Source: Flavilitoribacter nigricans DSM 23189 = NBRC 102662
Lineage (GTDB): Bacteria; Bacteroidota; Bacteroidia; Chitinophagales; Saprospiraceae
Direction of reading: 5' to 3'
NCBI RefSeq assembly: GCF_002646595.1
Contig: NZ_PDUD01000005.1
Coordinates: 1-64,000, forward strand
Length of the DNA stretch: 64,000 nt
Below the pieces are notes generated by a model, which had not been told where the DNA came from, did no database searches, and was given only the letters and a program-made list of their open reading frames with translations. A program made the translations under genes and the position numbers. Below, piece after piece: positions 17,617 through 26,069 of this stretch; the stretch's first letter is position 1, and each line of letters opens with the position of its first letter.

Positions 17617-17904
17617 TATTACGTAATACGTAAACGTATGGCGTAATACATAACACGTGTTACGTATTTCTAAAGTGTCCGGCACTTCAAAACACAACTT
17701 CCGAATACGCTTACGTGCCACGTACTAAGTTCCCGTATTACGTAATCGCAAATCCTGCACGTATTACCGAAGGAGAACACAAAACCGTAACACGTAAACG
17801 TATTACGTAATACAACAAATTAATCGGAATACATTTACTTATTCCGATTACGCAAACATATTCCGAATAAGAATAAGAATACTGCTTTGTATTCCGAATA
17901 CGAA
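17617..17904. promoter_or_regulatory. Palindrome cluster upstream of parA: candidate centromere/operator
   Basis: Within 290 bp lie perfect palindromes TATTACGTAATA (17617-17628), TAACACGTGTTA (17651-17662) and GTATTACGTAATAC (17800-17813). There are further TATTACGTAA half-copies (near 17737) and an 11-bp inverted repeat TAATCGGAATA/TATTCCGATTA with 8-bp spacer (17821-17850). TATTCCGAATA variants reach almost to the parA start. Arrays of this kind directly before parA commonly serve as partition sites or as autoregulatory operators. Function is inferred from position and symmetry. Confidence 0.6.
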
Positions 17905-17920
17905 TACTTACCTTAGCGCC

Positions 17921-18622
17921 ATGGCAAAAATAATCATCGTAGGAAATCAGAAAGGAGGTGCGGGCAAGAGCACCGTCGTCAGCATGGTCGCCAATGCACT
18001 GGCCAACGCCCCTTACCAGCACAAGGTACTTTTAGTGGACGCCGACATCCAGCAAAGTATCATCAAGCGGAGATTGGGAGACGTTCGCTTTATAGAAGGA
18101 GTTACCCCGTACGAAGTCGTGTACAAGAACATCGCCCAATTCCAGAAGGACATCAAGCAGCTCGACCAGGAGTACGAGTACATTATCATTGACCCCCCGG
18201 GTAAGCTCGACGTCAATCTGCCGGCCGATCAGCAGGAGGTCACCAAATTTCTGCTGTATGCCGATCACCTCTTTATTCCCTTTGCTCCGGGCAACTACGT
18301 GGTAGAATCCACGATCGACTTTTTGAAGGTCGCGCTGCAGATCAAGAAAGTCCGGAAGTCCAAAGGCGCCGATCTGGAGATCACCGGATTTATAAACATG
18401 TTCGAAAACCGCACGCTGGACGATCAGTTCCTGGTACAGGAGATCGAAGAGCTCCAGGATATGTTCCGGATGGAATTTATGGACAAGAAGCTGCACCGCT
18501 ACGCCCTGTTCCGCAATGTAGACACGATCAGCAGTTTCTACGAAGAGCAATCCAGCGATCGCGCCAAAAGAAATTTCAGCAAATGGTTTAACGAATTCTA
18601 CAAAATCGTAAATGATGGCTAA
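17921..18622 (+). CDS. parA: ParA-family partition ATPase
   Basis: This 233-residue protein begins AKIIIVGNQKGGAGKST, the deviant Walker A of ParA/MinD ATPases (Lys11 and Lys16). It contains VLLVDADIQQS (Walker A' region) and YIIIDPPGK, where the D-x-P-x-x of Walker B-like motif 3 is visible. It is a short, type Ib-like ParA without an N-terminal DNA-binding domain, so repression of the operon is more likely done by its partner. It overlaps the next gene by about 8-11 bp. It is expected to segregate the replicon over the nucleoid. Confidence 0.9.
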   Translation: MAKIIIVGNQKGGAGKSTVVSMVANALANAPYQHKVLLVDADIQQSIIKRRLGDVRFIEGVTPYEVVYKNIAQFQKDIKQLDQEYEYIIIDPPGKLDVNLPADQQEVTKFLLYADHLFIPFAPGNYVVESTIDFLKVALQIKKVRKSKGADLEITGFINMFENRTLDDQFLVQEIEELQDMFRMEFMDKKLHRYALFRNVDTISSFYEEQSSDRAKRNFSKWFNEFYKIVNDG

Positions 18623-19067
18623 ACGACACCGGGTATCTGCCGTACAGCAAAGTCGGTTTATGGAAATAGACGAAGTACAGAAGGCGCTGGAAGCAGTCAG
18701 CAAGCCCACCGAGGAGGAGTCACCCAAACCGGAGACGGCAAAAGTAAAAGTCCCCAAAAAGGAAAGTGCGAAACCGGCCGAGCCGGCCAACGAGACCAAA
18801 ACCAAAAAGCAACGGAAGAAAAGCGCACCCAAGGCGGCCGCTTCCGATCAGCTGTTCAGTCTGACCGACGCCAAGGCGATTAAGGACGAGCCGCAGTTGA
18901 CCAACAAGGGACGGAAAAAATTTACAACCATGATCCGTCCGGAATTGAAGGAATTGCTCCTGCGGATCGCCAAGAACAAAGGCCTGACCATTCCCGATGT
19001 GGTGGAAGGCGTACTGCTGGATTACTTTAATATGTCGGAAGAGGAGTTGTCGAAGTTTTCGAAGTAG
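18612..19067 (+). CDS. Small basic ParB-like partition partner
   Basis: This 151-residue protein starts ATG-ATG at 18612/18615 within the parA 3' end. Residues 40-80 form a Lys/Pro/Glu-rich linker. Residues 100-140 (FTTMIRPELKELLLRIAKNK, then LTIPDVVEGVLLDYF) have a strand followed by two helices, consistent with a ribbon-helix-helix domain. RHH proteins paired with short ParA ATPases act as centromere-binding proteins and repressors. The pairing and size support that role. The family assignment is from pattern and context only. Confidence 0.65.
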   Translation: MMAKRHRVSAVQQSRFMEIDEVQKALEAVSKPTEEESPKPETAKVKVPKKESAKPAEPANETKTKKQRKKSAPKAAASDQLFSLTDAKAIKDEPQLTNKGRKKFTTMIRPELKELLLRIAKNKGLTIPDVVEGVLLDYFNMSEEELSKFSK

Positions 19068-19070
19068 GGG

Positions 19071-19138
19071 GGATGGTTGACGGTCGACGGTGGATGGTTG
19101 ACGGTTGATGGCTGGATGGTTGGATGGCTATATGGTTG
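19071..19138. repeat. Octamer tandem repeat island C
   Basis: Imperfect GATGGTTG/GACGGTTG/GATGGCTG octamers directly after the ParB-like stop codon. Confidence 0.7.
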
Positions 19139-19397
19139 TGGAGCCTACAGCGTGTAATTGGCTAAGGTGTTCCTTGGTTATAATACTTATCTTTTAGGTG
19201 CCCTGCCTATATATATAAGGTGCATGCTGCCGGTCGGGATTAGGCCTGGCGGCAAAAGTCTCTATCTACCGGCACCAGATCCCGGGTGCCCGAGCCTTTC
19301 TTACAATTCGTGCCGGCCGCTTTAGTCCGGGGCTGCCCATTTCCCTCCGGACAGTAAATATTTGAAGATCAATAAGATGGCGTCAATCTCGATTAAA

Positions 19398-20454
19398 CTA
19401 TAACTTTTTTGGAAGGAACTATAACAGATTTGGGATAGCGGGATCTAACCAGATGCGCTCATAGTTTATCCGATTGGCACCATCAGGTATAACAGAAATG
19501 GGAAGAACTATAACAAAATTGGGACAAAAGAAGCGAGATCTGCTGGTTATGCACGGAATAGCGACCATTAACTTACGGTGGAAGATGCGAGAAGTAAGCA
19601 GAAAGCCAGTATAGCTATAACAGATTTGGGAGGAAGTATAACAATTTTGGGAAACCTCTTTGAATCTCGAAGCAAAAAGCACCCTACAAGGTGGGCGCAT
19701 ATTCCCATGAGGTATAACATAATTGGGAAGAACTATAACAGATTTGGGACAAGTAGACATTGATGAAAGGGGATTACTTCCCGTTTCAGATCAGTAAATT
19801 TCATTTTTAAGGGCTGGATCACGCTGATCTCCCTTTTAATTTCGCTCTATGATCCAATCGAGCTGTAGTATTCAGGGAAATGCGGCCGGTAGATCGAAAA
19901 ATTCCGTTGGGTAAATGTAAAACAGGCCTGGGAGAGGCCGGTCTTTGAAATGAGTTATAACAGATATGGGAAGAACTATAACAAAATTGGGACACGTGGG
20001 AAATTTTCTTTTGTTTTTTATTTTTGCCGATAAGTATCCGTCAAATCTCTGGTTTTACGGTATTCTCATCCATTAAAGTCTGAGGCTGTAAGCCTTTTCA
20101 AATTAAAATTTAGATCACCAACAACAAGTTTACTATCCTGTTTTGTTGTTTTTTTCTTTTTAATAATATTTTTAAATCTTTTAGGCCTCTGTAATTAGCT
20201 GTTAATCAATAAGTTGCAAGCTAAACTATAACATAAATGGGAAGAACTATAACGGAAATGGGACACAACTATAACAAATATGGGAAGAAGTATAGCGGAA
20301 ATGGGAAGAACTATAGCAAGATTGGGGGAGTATAACAAAAATGGGATGCCCTGTCCAAAGAACAGGGTCAAAGCCGCTTTTTCAGCACAAGTATAACAGA
20401 TATGGGAAAAAATATAGCAAAAATGGGAGAAAAATTTTCCCAATACTGTTATAT
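19398..20454. repeat. Iteron array, plasmid replication origin
   Basis: Seventeen direct copies of a 17-bp iteron, consensus CTATAACANAAWTGGGA, start at 19419, 19487, 19508, 19615, 19636, 19712, 19733, 19955, 19976, 20226, 20247, 20269, 20290, 20311, 20330, 20391 and 20412. A degenerate copy lies at 19398 and one inverted copy at 20438-20454. Most copies come in pairs or runs spaced 21 bp (two helical turns); exceptions within runs are 22 and 19 bp. An AT-rich tract at about 20130-20210, with long T runs, is a candidate unwinding element. The array ends right before the Rep gene. This is the classic layout of an iteron-controlled theta origin. Confidence 0.9.
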
Positions 20455-20457
20455 TTG
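20450..20457 (+). promoter_or_regulatory. Candidate rep promoter -7 box within inverted iteron
   Basis: TATATTTG matches the Bacteroidota -7 consensus TAnnTTTG, 51 bp before the Rep ATG. It overlaps the only inverted iteron (20438-20454), which suggests Rep autorepression. No good -33 TTG was found at the usual spacing. Confidence 0.45.
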
Positions 20458-20508
20458 GTCTATTGCAGCAAAACCGCTCCCAAATTTGATATAGTTCATC
20501 CATAAGTT

Positions 20509-21942
20509 ATGGCACCAAAAACACGGAAGAAAACCCGGAAGAAGAACAAAGGGATCACGCTCATCAAGAAAGCCAACACGCTGATTGAAGCCCGTTACAA
20601 GTTTGACGTGTGGGAAACCCGCTTCTTCCTGACGGTCCTGTCCCACATCCGGCGGGAAGACGAAGACTTCAAAGCCTACCGGATCTGGTACAAAGACGTG
20701 ATCAAGACCTTCGGTTTGCGGTCCAACCAATCGTACGATCTATTGCGGGAAGCAGGAAAAAGCCTCATGCGCAAGACCTTCAAGGTAAGCAATGTGGAGA
20801 ACGGCTTCAAGCGGGAAACCGAGTACCACATCATCCGGACGGTCAACTACCTGGCGGAGGGGCAGCAAAAACAAGGGGTAGAGGAACAAGAATACCTCGA
20901 TGTGACGGTAGAGCCCGAGATGAAACCCCTGCTGCTGCAGTTGCAACGCAACTTTACCGCCTACGATCTGCGAAACGTTATCAAACTCGGCACCTACCCC
21001 GTGCGCGTCTACGAGCTGCTGAAGCAGTACGAAACGATCGGCGAGCGGACCCTGCGCATTGACGAGCTCAAGCGCATGTTTGAGCTGAACGACGAATACC
21101 CACTATTTGCCAATTTCCACCAGCGGGTGATCAAACCCTCCATCAAAGACATCAACGCCCATACCGATATCACCATTACCGACGTAGGCCGCATTAAAGA
21201 AGGCCGTAAGGTCGTTGCCCTGAACTTCGTATTCGAGTCGAAACAAGTAGACGAAGTAAAACGGATCCGCGGGGAGATCGGTCAGCAAAGTCTGGATTTT
21301 CCGGACGGGGAAGTGATCGAGCAGGTGGAAGAAGTAGCCACCGCCGTATCGGAGAAAGACCGGCTATTCACCGCCTACCAGGATGTCGTGATCCAGAAAT
21401 TCGGCGTTACGCCAACCGTATTCCTGAAGTTGCTGGAAAGTCGGGAGGAAAAACACGTCAAGCAGGCCGTACGGGTAACCCGGCGGGCGAAGATGAACGG
21501 GCAGATCAAAAGTAACATTGCCGGCTTTTTTGTAAACGCACTGGTCAACGGCTACACCGATCCCAAAGAGGAAGCGGTCAAGCAAAAGGAAAAGGACCAG
21601 AAGGTCCAACGCAAGCAACAAAAAATCAAACGGCAGATAGAAGCACTGAAGGAAGAGCAGGCGGTCACCATCAACGAGCAGATCCGGGTACTGACCAATA
21701 GCGATCCCGACATTACCAAGCGGGCGATCCGGGCGCTGCGGCGCAACCCCTTCGTGAAATCCATTATTACTGATAAGGAGAAGTCGCTGAAGCGGAAGCT
21801 GAAGATCGAGGATTTTCGCCAGGATAAGGGCCTGCGGGATATGGTGAAGGGGAAGATCGTCGAACTGGTTCCGGAACATTTTAATGATATGCTGCAGAAG
21901 TATGAGGAGCAGCTGGCGGAATTGGAGGGGCAGTTGGGGTGA
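20509..21942 (+). CDS. repB: Rep_3/RepB-type replication initiator
   Basis: This 477-residue protein binds the iterons and opens the origin. After a Lys/Arg-rich start, residues 20-130 (KKANTLIEARYKFDVWETRF, TVLSHIRREDEDF, YKDVIKTFGL) match the first winged-helix domain of Rep_3 initiators. Residues 130-250 (FTAYDLRNVIKLGTYPVRVY, LKQYETIGERTLRIDELKRM, FHQRVIKPSIKDINAHTDI) match the second. The C-terminal 200 residues are an unusual highly charged helical extension, about 150-200 residues longer than typical Rep_3 proteins, and may mediate host helicase or cell-cycle contacts. The iteron array lies immediately upstream. Confidence 0.9.
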   Translation: MAPKTRKKTRKKNKGITLIKKANTLIEARYKFDVWETRFFLTVLSHIRREDEDFKAYRIWYKDVIKTFGLRSNQSYDLLREAGKSLMRKTFKVSNVENGFKRETEYHIIRTVNYLAEGQQKQGVEEQEYLDVTVEPEMKPLLLQLQRNFTAYDLRNVIKLGTYPVRVYELLKQYETIGERTLRIDELKRMFELNDEYPLFANFHQRVIKPSIKDINAHTDITITDVGRIKEGRKVVALNFVFESKQVDEVKRIRGEIGQQSLDFPDGEVIEQVEEVATAVSEKDRLFTAYQDVVIQKFGVTPTVFLKLLESREEKHVKQAVRVTRRAKMNGQIKSNIAGFFVNALVNGYTDPKEEAVKQKEKDQKVQRKQQKIKRQIEALKEEQAVTINEQIRVLTNSDPDITKRAIRALRRNPFVKSIITDKEKSLKRKLKIEDFRQDKGLRDMVKGKIVELVPEHFNDMLQKYEEQLAELEGQLG

Positions 21943-21985
21943 CTTGGTGAAGGGGAGTGGGAGATGGGGCGACTTGGTGAAGGGG
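21941..21985 (+). repeat. 15-bp direct repeat after rep
   Basis: GACTTGGTGAAGGGG occurs at 21941-21955 and again at 21971-21985, a 30-bp period overlapping the rep stop codon. It may be a short slippage duplication. Confidence 0.6.
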
Positions 21986-22064
21986 TGAGTGGGTCTTATT
22001 TTCTAATAGACAGTAACTGTTGTTTTAGTTTATCCGTCCGTATAATTCTCTTTACATTTGCCGC

Positions 22065-22952
22065 ATGAGTACACGCAAGATCACGAAAATTGAGGGGGTT
22101 GAGATCACTTACCATTCGCTGGAGGGGGAAGAATATATTAACCTGACGGACATTGCCCGCTATAAGGAAGCCAAGCGGCCGGAAATACCGGTACAGACGT
22201 GGATCAACAACAATAAGACGATAGAATTCCTGTTGGTTTGGGAGCAGAAGAATAACCCGGATTTTAAACACAGTGAATCCCCTGTGTTTAAAGGCTACAA
22301 GAATTTTGCGGCGGAGATGGTCGCGGGGCAAAAGACTTCGGCAACGAAGTGGATCACCTATACCAACGCCCGGGGGATCCGGGTAGTGAGGGGGAAGTAC
22401 GGCGGTACCTTTGCGCACCGCAACATTGCCTTCCACTTTGCCAACTGGATGAGCGCCGAATTCTATCTGCACCTCATTGAGGAATTCGGACGACTTAAAA
22501 AAGAAGAATACGCCCGCCTGGGCGACCCTTTCGAAAATAAGCGGTACCTGACCGCAGGGAACCACTCCCTGCTCGCTGCCTCCATTCTGACCCAGATGGA
22601 CGAAAAGCTGCTGATGTCCCCGCAGCCCTATAAAAGTCGGCTGCCTTTTGCCAGCGAAGTAGACATGATCAACGAGATTGTATTCGGCACCACGGCCAAA
22701 GCCTGGCGTGCGAATAACCCGGACAAACCGGCCGGTCGGAGCATGCGCGACTACGCCTCGATCCTGGAACTGGTGATCTACCAGAATCTGGAAGTGGTGG
22801 ATGCGATGCTGATTCAGTGGGGATGCGACAAGGAGGAACGGAAAGCCCTGCTGCAGGAAACTTACGAATTCCAGTATCCGGTGCTCAAGCGTTCGAAAAC
22901 GATCAAGAAGATGCAGGAGATCCACGATAACCGGATGCAGGAGTTGGAGTGA
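22065..22952 (+). CDS. KilA-N domain protein
   Basis: This 295-residue protein matches the KilA-N DNA-binding domain seen in phage antirepressor-like and plasmid proteins: an early EGEEYINLTDIARYKEAKRP, a W-I-N-N-N-K-T-I-E-F stretch, and GIRVVRGKYGGTFAHRNIAF followed by HFANWMSAEFYLHLIEEFGR (about residues 15-145). The C-terminal half is helical and unassigned. TACATTTG at 22053-22060 resembles the Bacteroidota -7 box but would make the mRNA nearly leaderless. It directly follows the replicon genes and may regulate plasmid functions or be a phage-derived cargo gene. Confidence 0.75.
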   Translation: MSTRKITKIEGVEITYHSLEGEEYINLTDIARYKEAKRPEIPVQTWINNNKTIEFLLVWEQKNNPDFKHSESPVFKGYKNFAAEMVAGQKTSATKWITYTNARGIRVVRGKYGGTFAHRNIAFHFANWMSAEFYLHLIEEFGRLKKEEYARLGDPFENKRYLTAGNHSLLAASILTQMDEKLLMSPQPYKSRLPFASEVDMINEIVFGTTAKAWRANNPDKPAGRSMRDYASILELVIYQNLEVVDAMLIQWGCDKEERKALLQETYEFQYPVLKRSKTIKKMQEIHDNRMQELE

Positions 22953-23278
22953 ATTTGCGTGAATGCTTGATGGTTGGATGGTTTGATGGTTGGACGGTTT
23001 GATGGCTCGATGGTTTTATGGCTTGATGGTTTGATGGCTGGACGGTTGGATGGCTCGATGGTTGGACGGTTTGATGGCTCGATTGGTTGCAGTCATTTAT
23101 AAGTGATGAATGATGGAGGATTTGGAATGATCTCGTTTAATCACAGGGGATTCACTGTGTTTAAAAAAGGTCTTTAAATCAAATCCGCTTTGATCCTTTG
23201 TAAAATTTGCTCATCGTATTCTTAAGGTTCAGTCAGGCGTAGTAAAGCTCGCATTTATGATGCTTGGAGTCGGCGTGC
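22953..23278. other. Intergenic region dominated by octamer island D
   Basis: Apart from the octamer island at 22965-23092 no gene, hairpin or RNA was recognised. Genes on either side converge here. Confidence 0.5.
22965..23092. repeat. Octamer tandem repeat island D
   Basis: About 16 units of GATGGTTG, GATGGTTT, GACGGTTT, GATGGCTC and related octamers run head to tail right after the KilA-N gene. Confidence 0.8.
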
Positions 23279-24031
23279 TCATTTCAGATGAGCTATTGCC
23301 AAAATCTCCAATTCCAGGAGCTGCAATTGCCCCGCCTTATCCCGTAAAGCCTTCTTCTGTAAGAGGAAGGTCCGTTTTGCCTGGAGGAAATCCGAAGGCG
23401 CCCGTTCCTGTCGCTGGTATTCATCTTCCCGGATGGCAAAGATCTGGGCTTCTACGCGATGCAGGGACTCTAAGTGGTCGAGTTCTTCCAGTAGGAGCCG
23501 ATGGCGCAACAACAATCCCTGCAATTTAGCTTTTTCCCGTTCTGCTGCCAGTTGATTTTTTTCGATGATCTGTTGCCTTTTCGCGGCTCGGGTTTGCTTA
23601 TCTCGTTGCGCCTGGTAGAGGATCCCCGAAGAGAGACTGATGCTGGGGCGGGGTTGCCCGGTAACGGTATAAGTGATCCCGAGGTTGGGGAGGAATTTCA
23701 GCCATTCGCCTTTTTTGGATTCTTTAAATTTCAGTAGATCGAGGTGGGTTTGATGGGCGTAGAAGGCGTCGATCGCCTGGTAGAGGGTTTTGCTGGGGGG
23801 GAGGGAATCGGGAGGGCTGGATGGTTTTATGGTTGGATGGCTGGATGGTTCTATGGTTGGATGGCTGGCTGGTTCTATGGTTTTTGAGGGTTGATGGTCA
23901 AGGGTTGAAGGTTGATGGTTTGATGGCTGGACGGTTGGATGGTTAGATGGTTGGAGGGTTCCAATACAAGATGGCTGGGCGGTTGGTGGTAAGCAGAAGA
24001 TTGCGATGGTGATGATGCATATCGTTTTCAT
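23279..24031 (-). CDS. Exported TolC-like half protein
   Basis: This 250-residue protein has a signal peptide (MKTICIITIAIFCLPPTAQ), a linker of about 50 residues rich in PSNHPT-like units that is the translation of the octamer repeats, and then a helical domain. FLPNLGITYTVTGQPRPSIS followed by long Gln/Lys/Glu helices (KRQQIIEKNQLAAEREKAKL, RAPSDFLQAKRTFLLQKKAL) resembles one half of a TolC/OEP-type outer membrane efflux protein. Only one of the two usual halves is present, so it could be a truncated or specialised relative. It lies 10 bp downstream of the DUF457 gene and is probably co-transcribed with it. Confidence 0.5.
   Translation of the reverse strand: MKTICIITIAIFCLPPTAQPSCIGTLQPSNHPTVQPSNHQPSTLDHQPSKTIEPASHPTIEPSSHPTIKPSSPPDSLPPSKTLYQAIDAFYAHQTHLDLLKFKESKKGEWLKFLPNLGITYTVTGQPRPSISLSSGILYQAQRDKQTRAAKRQQIIEKNQLAAEREKAKLQGLLLRHRLLLEELDHLESLHRVEAQIFAIREDEYQRQERAPSDFLQAKRTFLLQKKALRDKAGQLQLLELEILAIAHLK
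23815..23970. repeat. Octamer island E inside a coding region
   Basis: About 19 GATGGTTT/GATGGCTG-type octamers lie within the N-terminal linker codons of the TolC-like gene. Three octamers make 24 bp, so the frame is kept and an eight-residue PSNHPTIQ-like period is encoded. Confidence 0.8.
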
Positions 24032-24041
24032 ATGATTGATT

Positions 24042-25412
24042 TTAGATGATGGTGACGAAGGTGATGTGACCGGATAGGAGCTGGGGAGAAGGGGAGAGGG
24101 GGGGATTGGGTGACTGGGTGAGTTGGAGCTTCGTTAGCCGTTGCTGGTTTTTGCGTTGCTCCTGTTTTTGGAGTTCAGCGATCTCGATGGCGAGGTGGCG
24201 TTCGGTCTCCAGATCCGGATGAGTTGGTTTGGTCTTGCGTAAGTTTTCCAGTTGCTGGTATAATCTTTCCTGCGTGGGCATGTCCGTTGCCTGGCGGATC
24301 TGCTGTTTGAGTTGTTGGATGTCACGTTCGCGGCTGTGGAGTTGGTTGCGGTAGAGCTGATTGCGGCTCCGGATTTGCTGTAGTCTGTTTTGGAGGATAG
24401 GAATACGGGGATTGGCCTCGTAGAAAAAAGGAGGCTGATCGGTGGTCGTTGGGGAGAGCGTATCCTGCGGCGTTACGAAGATCAGATCGGTCACGTACTG
24501 CTCGTGGATGCGTTTTTGTTCCGTGGTATGGCCATCCAGAAGTATACGAAAAGGGAGCGGGCTACTCAGGTCGACCTCCGTGATCAGCTGGCCTTTGACT
24601 AGTCGGTTGAGGCTATCCAGCGAAACATTCACTATAGAAAGGTGCTCGTAGACAAATTTCCGCCCCGTGTGGCGCGGGAGCAGTTTATTGAGGACCATAG
24701 ACTGCTTATCCAGTCGCCGGAAGCGACCATTTTCCAGGAGGATAGCATACTGCTCGGTCACTTCGATACAATATCCCCGTCCGGAAAGCGGCTCAGTACC
24801 GCGCTTCGCCAGGTAGCTGACCTCCAATAGATCATCCGCCTTGTGAAATTCGCTGACTACATGTTTGAGGGTACCGAAAGTCCGGTTGTAGGTCGTCCAG
24901 AAGCCCTGTTCGAATAAGGGACGCATGAACAGCGCCGCCAGTAAGAAGAGACAAAAAGTAATGGTCTCCGCCCGGCGATCGTCGTTGCGGATCCGCCATT
25001 TGGGATTGGCCGGCATGACGAACGGATTCTTGCTGAAAGGGTAGAGTAGTGGCACGCCCATGAGGGTGACCATATCCAATAGGAGATGAGAGAAGTAAGC
25101 GAAGAAATAGACGATCGCCAGGGGACTGTGACCGCTGATGGCTTTTTCGATCAGGGCAAAGAGGAAGGTCGAGCACACCAAAGCAACGGCACTGTGGGTG
25201 ATGGTGCGATGCCCCCAGCGCCGGTTGATGGCCTGAGCAATGGGTTTGAGGCTGCGTCCGATGATGGACTTCGGGTGATCGATGTCGGGTAGGAGGGAGG
25301 CGATGAGCATGACACCGATGGAGGTTGGCGTGTTGAAGATGTTGATGTTGCAGAGGGCGGAGCAGAAGCCGGTGATGATGATGCCGCCGGCGAGGTGGTT
25401 GGGGGTGCGCAT
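24042..25412 (-). CDS. DUF457/YdjM-type membrane metal-dependent hydrolase with coiled-coil tail
   Basis: This 456-residue protein shows the DUF457 signature at its N-terminus: MRTPNHLAGGIIITG, then LLPDIDHPKS and RRWGHRTITHS. These supply the conserved Asp/His residues thought to bind metal. Several hydrophobic spans follow (SPLAIVYFFAYFSHLLLDMV, ITFCLFLLAALFMRPL), placing it in the inner membrane. From about residue 170 it departs from the usual short family: a soluble region ends in Gln/Arg-rich coiled coil (QNRLQQIRSRNQLYRNQL) and a Pro-rich tail. The long C-terminal extension is unusual. The same transcript continues into the TolC-like gene. Confidence 0.75.
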   Translation of the reverse strand: MRTPNHLAGGIIITGFCSALCNINIFNTPTSIGVMLIASLLPDIDHPKSIIGRSLKPIAQAINRRWGHRTITHSAVALVCSTFLFALIEKAISGHSPLAIVYFFAYFSHLLLDMVTLMGVPLLYPFSKNPFVMPANPKWRIRNDDRRAETITFCLFLLAALFMRPLFEQGFWTTYNRTFGTLKHVVSEFHKADDLLEVSYLAKRGTEPLSGRGYCIEVTEQYAILLENGRFRRLDKQSMVLNKLLPRHTGRKFVYEHLSIVNVSLDSLNRLVKGQLITEVDLSSPLPFRILLDGHTTEQKRIHEQYVTDLIFVTPQDTLSPTTTDQPPFFYEANPRIPILQNRLQQIRSRNQLYRNQLHSRERDIQQLKQQIRQATDMPTQERLYQQLENLRKTKPTHPDLETERHLAIEIAELQKQEQRKNQQRLTKLQLTQSPNPPLSPSPQLLSGHITFVTII

Positions 25413-25417
25413 GGGGG

Positions 25418-25535
25418 GTGGTTTGAATGGTTATGATGGTTTGATGGCTGGGATGGTTTGATGGCTATGATTGCTTGATGGTTTGTATTGTTTGATGGTT
25501 ATGATGGTTTGATGGCTGGGATGGTTTGATGGTTG
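25418..25535. repeat. Octamer tandem repeat island F
   Basis: GATGGTTT, GATGGCTG/GATGGCTA and TATGATGG-type units lie between the divergent DUF457 (minus) and four-helix-bundle (plus) genes, in the place where both promoters should be. Confidence 0.7.
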
Positions 25536-25611
25536 GAGCGTGGGAACTGGGGGAAAGAATTTGGGTTAGACTGTCCTGGAATGAATTGAAAAATGACCGT
25601 AGAATTGGCGG

Positions 25612-25983
25612 ATGGAATACATGACACTGGAAAAGATCGAAGCATATGTTCATGCTCATGAGTTGGGGAATGAGATATGGGATTGCGTAAACAAGTGGGA
25701 TAAATTTGCTCGTTGGAGCATTGGCATTCAAATTTCCAAATCGGCGGATTCTATGTCGGCAAATATTGCAGAAGGGTTCGGGCGGTATTACAAGAAGGAG
25801 AAAATTCGTTTTTACCGGTACAGTTCCGGATCTGCCTGGGAGACTAGGGAATGGCTGATTAAGGCGAAAAACCGAAAGTTGATCCCTGACGAACAGGTAG
25901 ACGTGCTCATATCCGGTGTGGAGGAACTTCCGAAAATGATCAACCGACTGATTCTGTATACGAACCAAAAATTGAAATATTAG
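25612..25983 (+). CDS. Four-helix-bundle protein (S23/IVP family)
   Basis: This 123-residue protein carries the family signature SKSADSMSANIAEGFGRYYK (about residues 40-59), then IRFYRYSSGSAWETREWLIKA. This is the pattern of the family first seen in 23S rRNA intervening sequences (and distantly in Avd of diversity-generating retroelements). The proteins form pentamers and have no known enzyme activity. Here it is free-standing and not inside rRNA, and no reverse transcriptase or variable repeat is nearby. A second ATG at 25621 is possible. It converges on the recombinase gene. Confidence 0.85.
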   Translation: MEYMTLEKIEAYVHAHELGNEIWDCVNKWDKFARWSIGIQISKSADSMSANIAEGFGRYYKKEKIRFYRYSSGSAWETREWLIKAKNRKLIPDEQVDVLISGVEELPKMINRLILYTNQKLKY

Positions 25984-26069
25984 ATGGAGGAGTTTTGCCT
26001 TTGATCTCGTATTCATTTTTGCTTAGTTTTTTTCCATTCAACCATGATAACCATCCAGCCAGGAAACCA

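Larger units (their letters stand above)
16542..17920. other. 1.4-kb non-coding region upstream of parA
   Basis: Holds the terminator at 16562-16594, an 18-bp palindrome at 16904-16921 and the palindrome-rich block at 17617-17904. Short open frames here lack protein-like composition or family features. No RNA gene was recognised. Confidence 0.55.

Noticed and set aside
17323-17646. 107-codon plus-strand frame before parA
   Set aside because: No family features, no protein-like pattern, and it runs into the palindrome block; judged chance.
19398-20454. CRISPR array
   Set aside because: The 17-bp units have no uniform spacers of 30-40 bp and fit 21-bp-phased iterons beside a Rep gene.
20610-21062. 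150-codon frame inside rep
   Set aside because: Arg/Pro/Gly-rich shadow in another frame of the well supported initiator gene.
25612-25983. Avd-like accessory of a diversity-generating retroelement
   Set aside because: No reverse transcriptase, template repeat or variable repeat was seen nearby; the free-standing S23/IVP family fits.
25465-26016. 183-codon minus-strand frame
   Set aside because: Antisense to the four-helix-bundle gene, which has a clear family signature; its end is translated octamer repeat.
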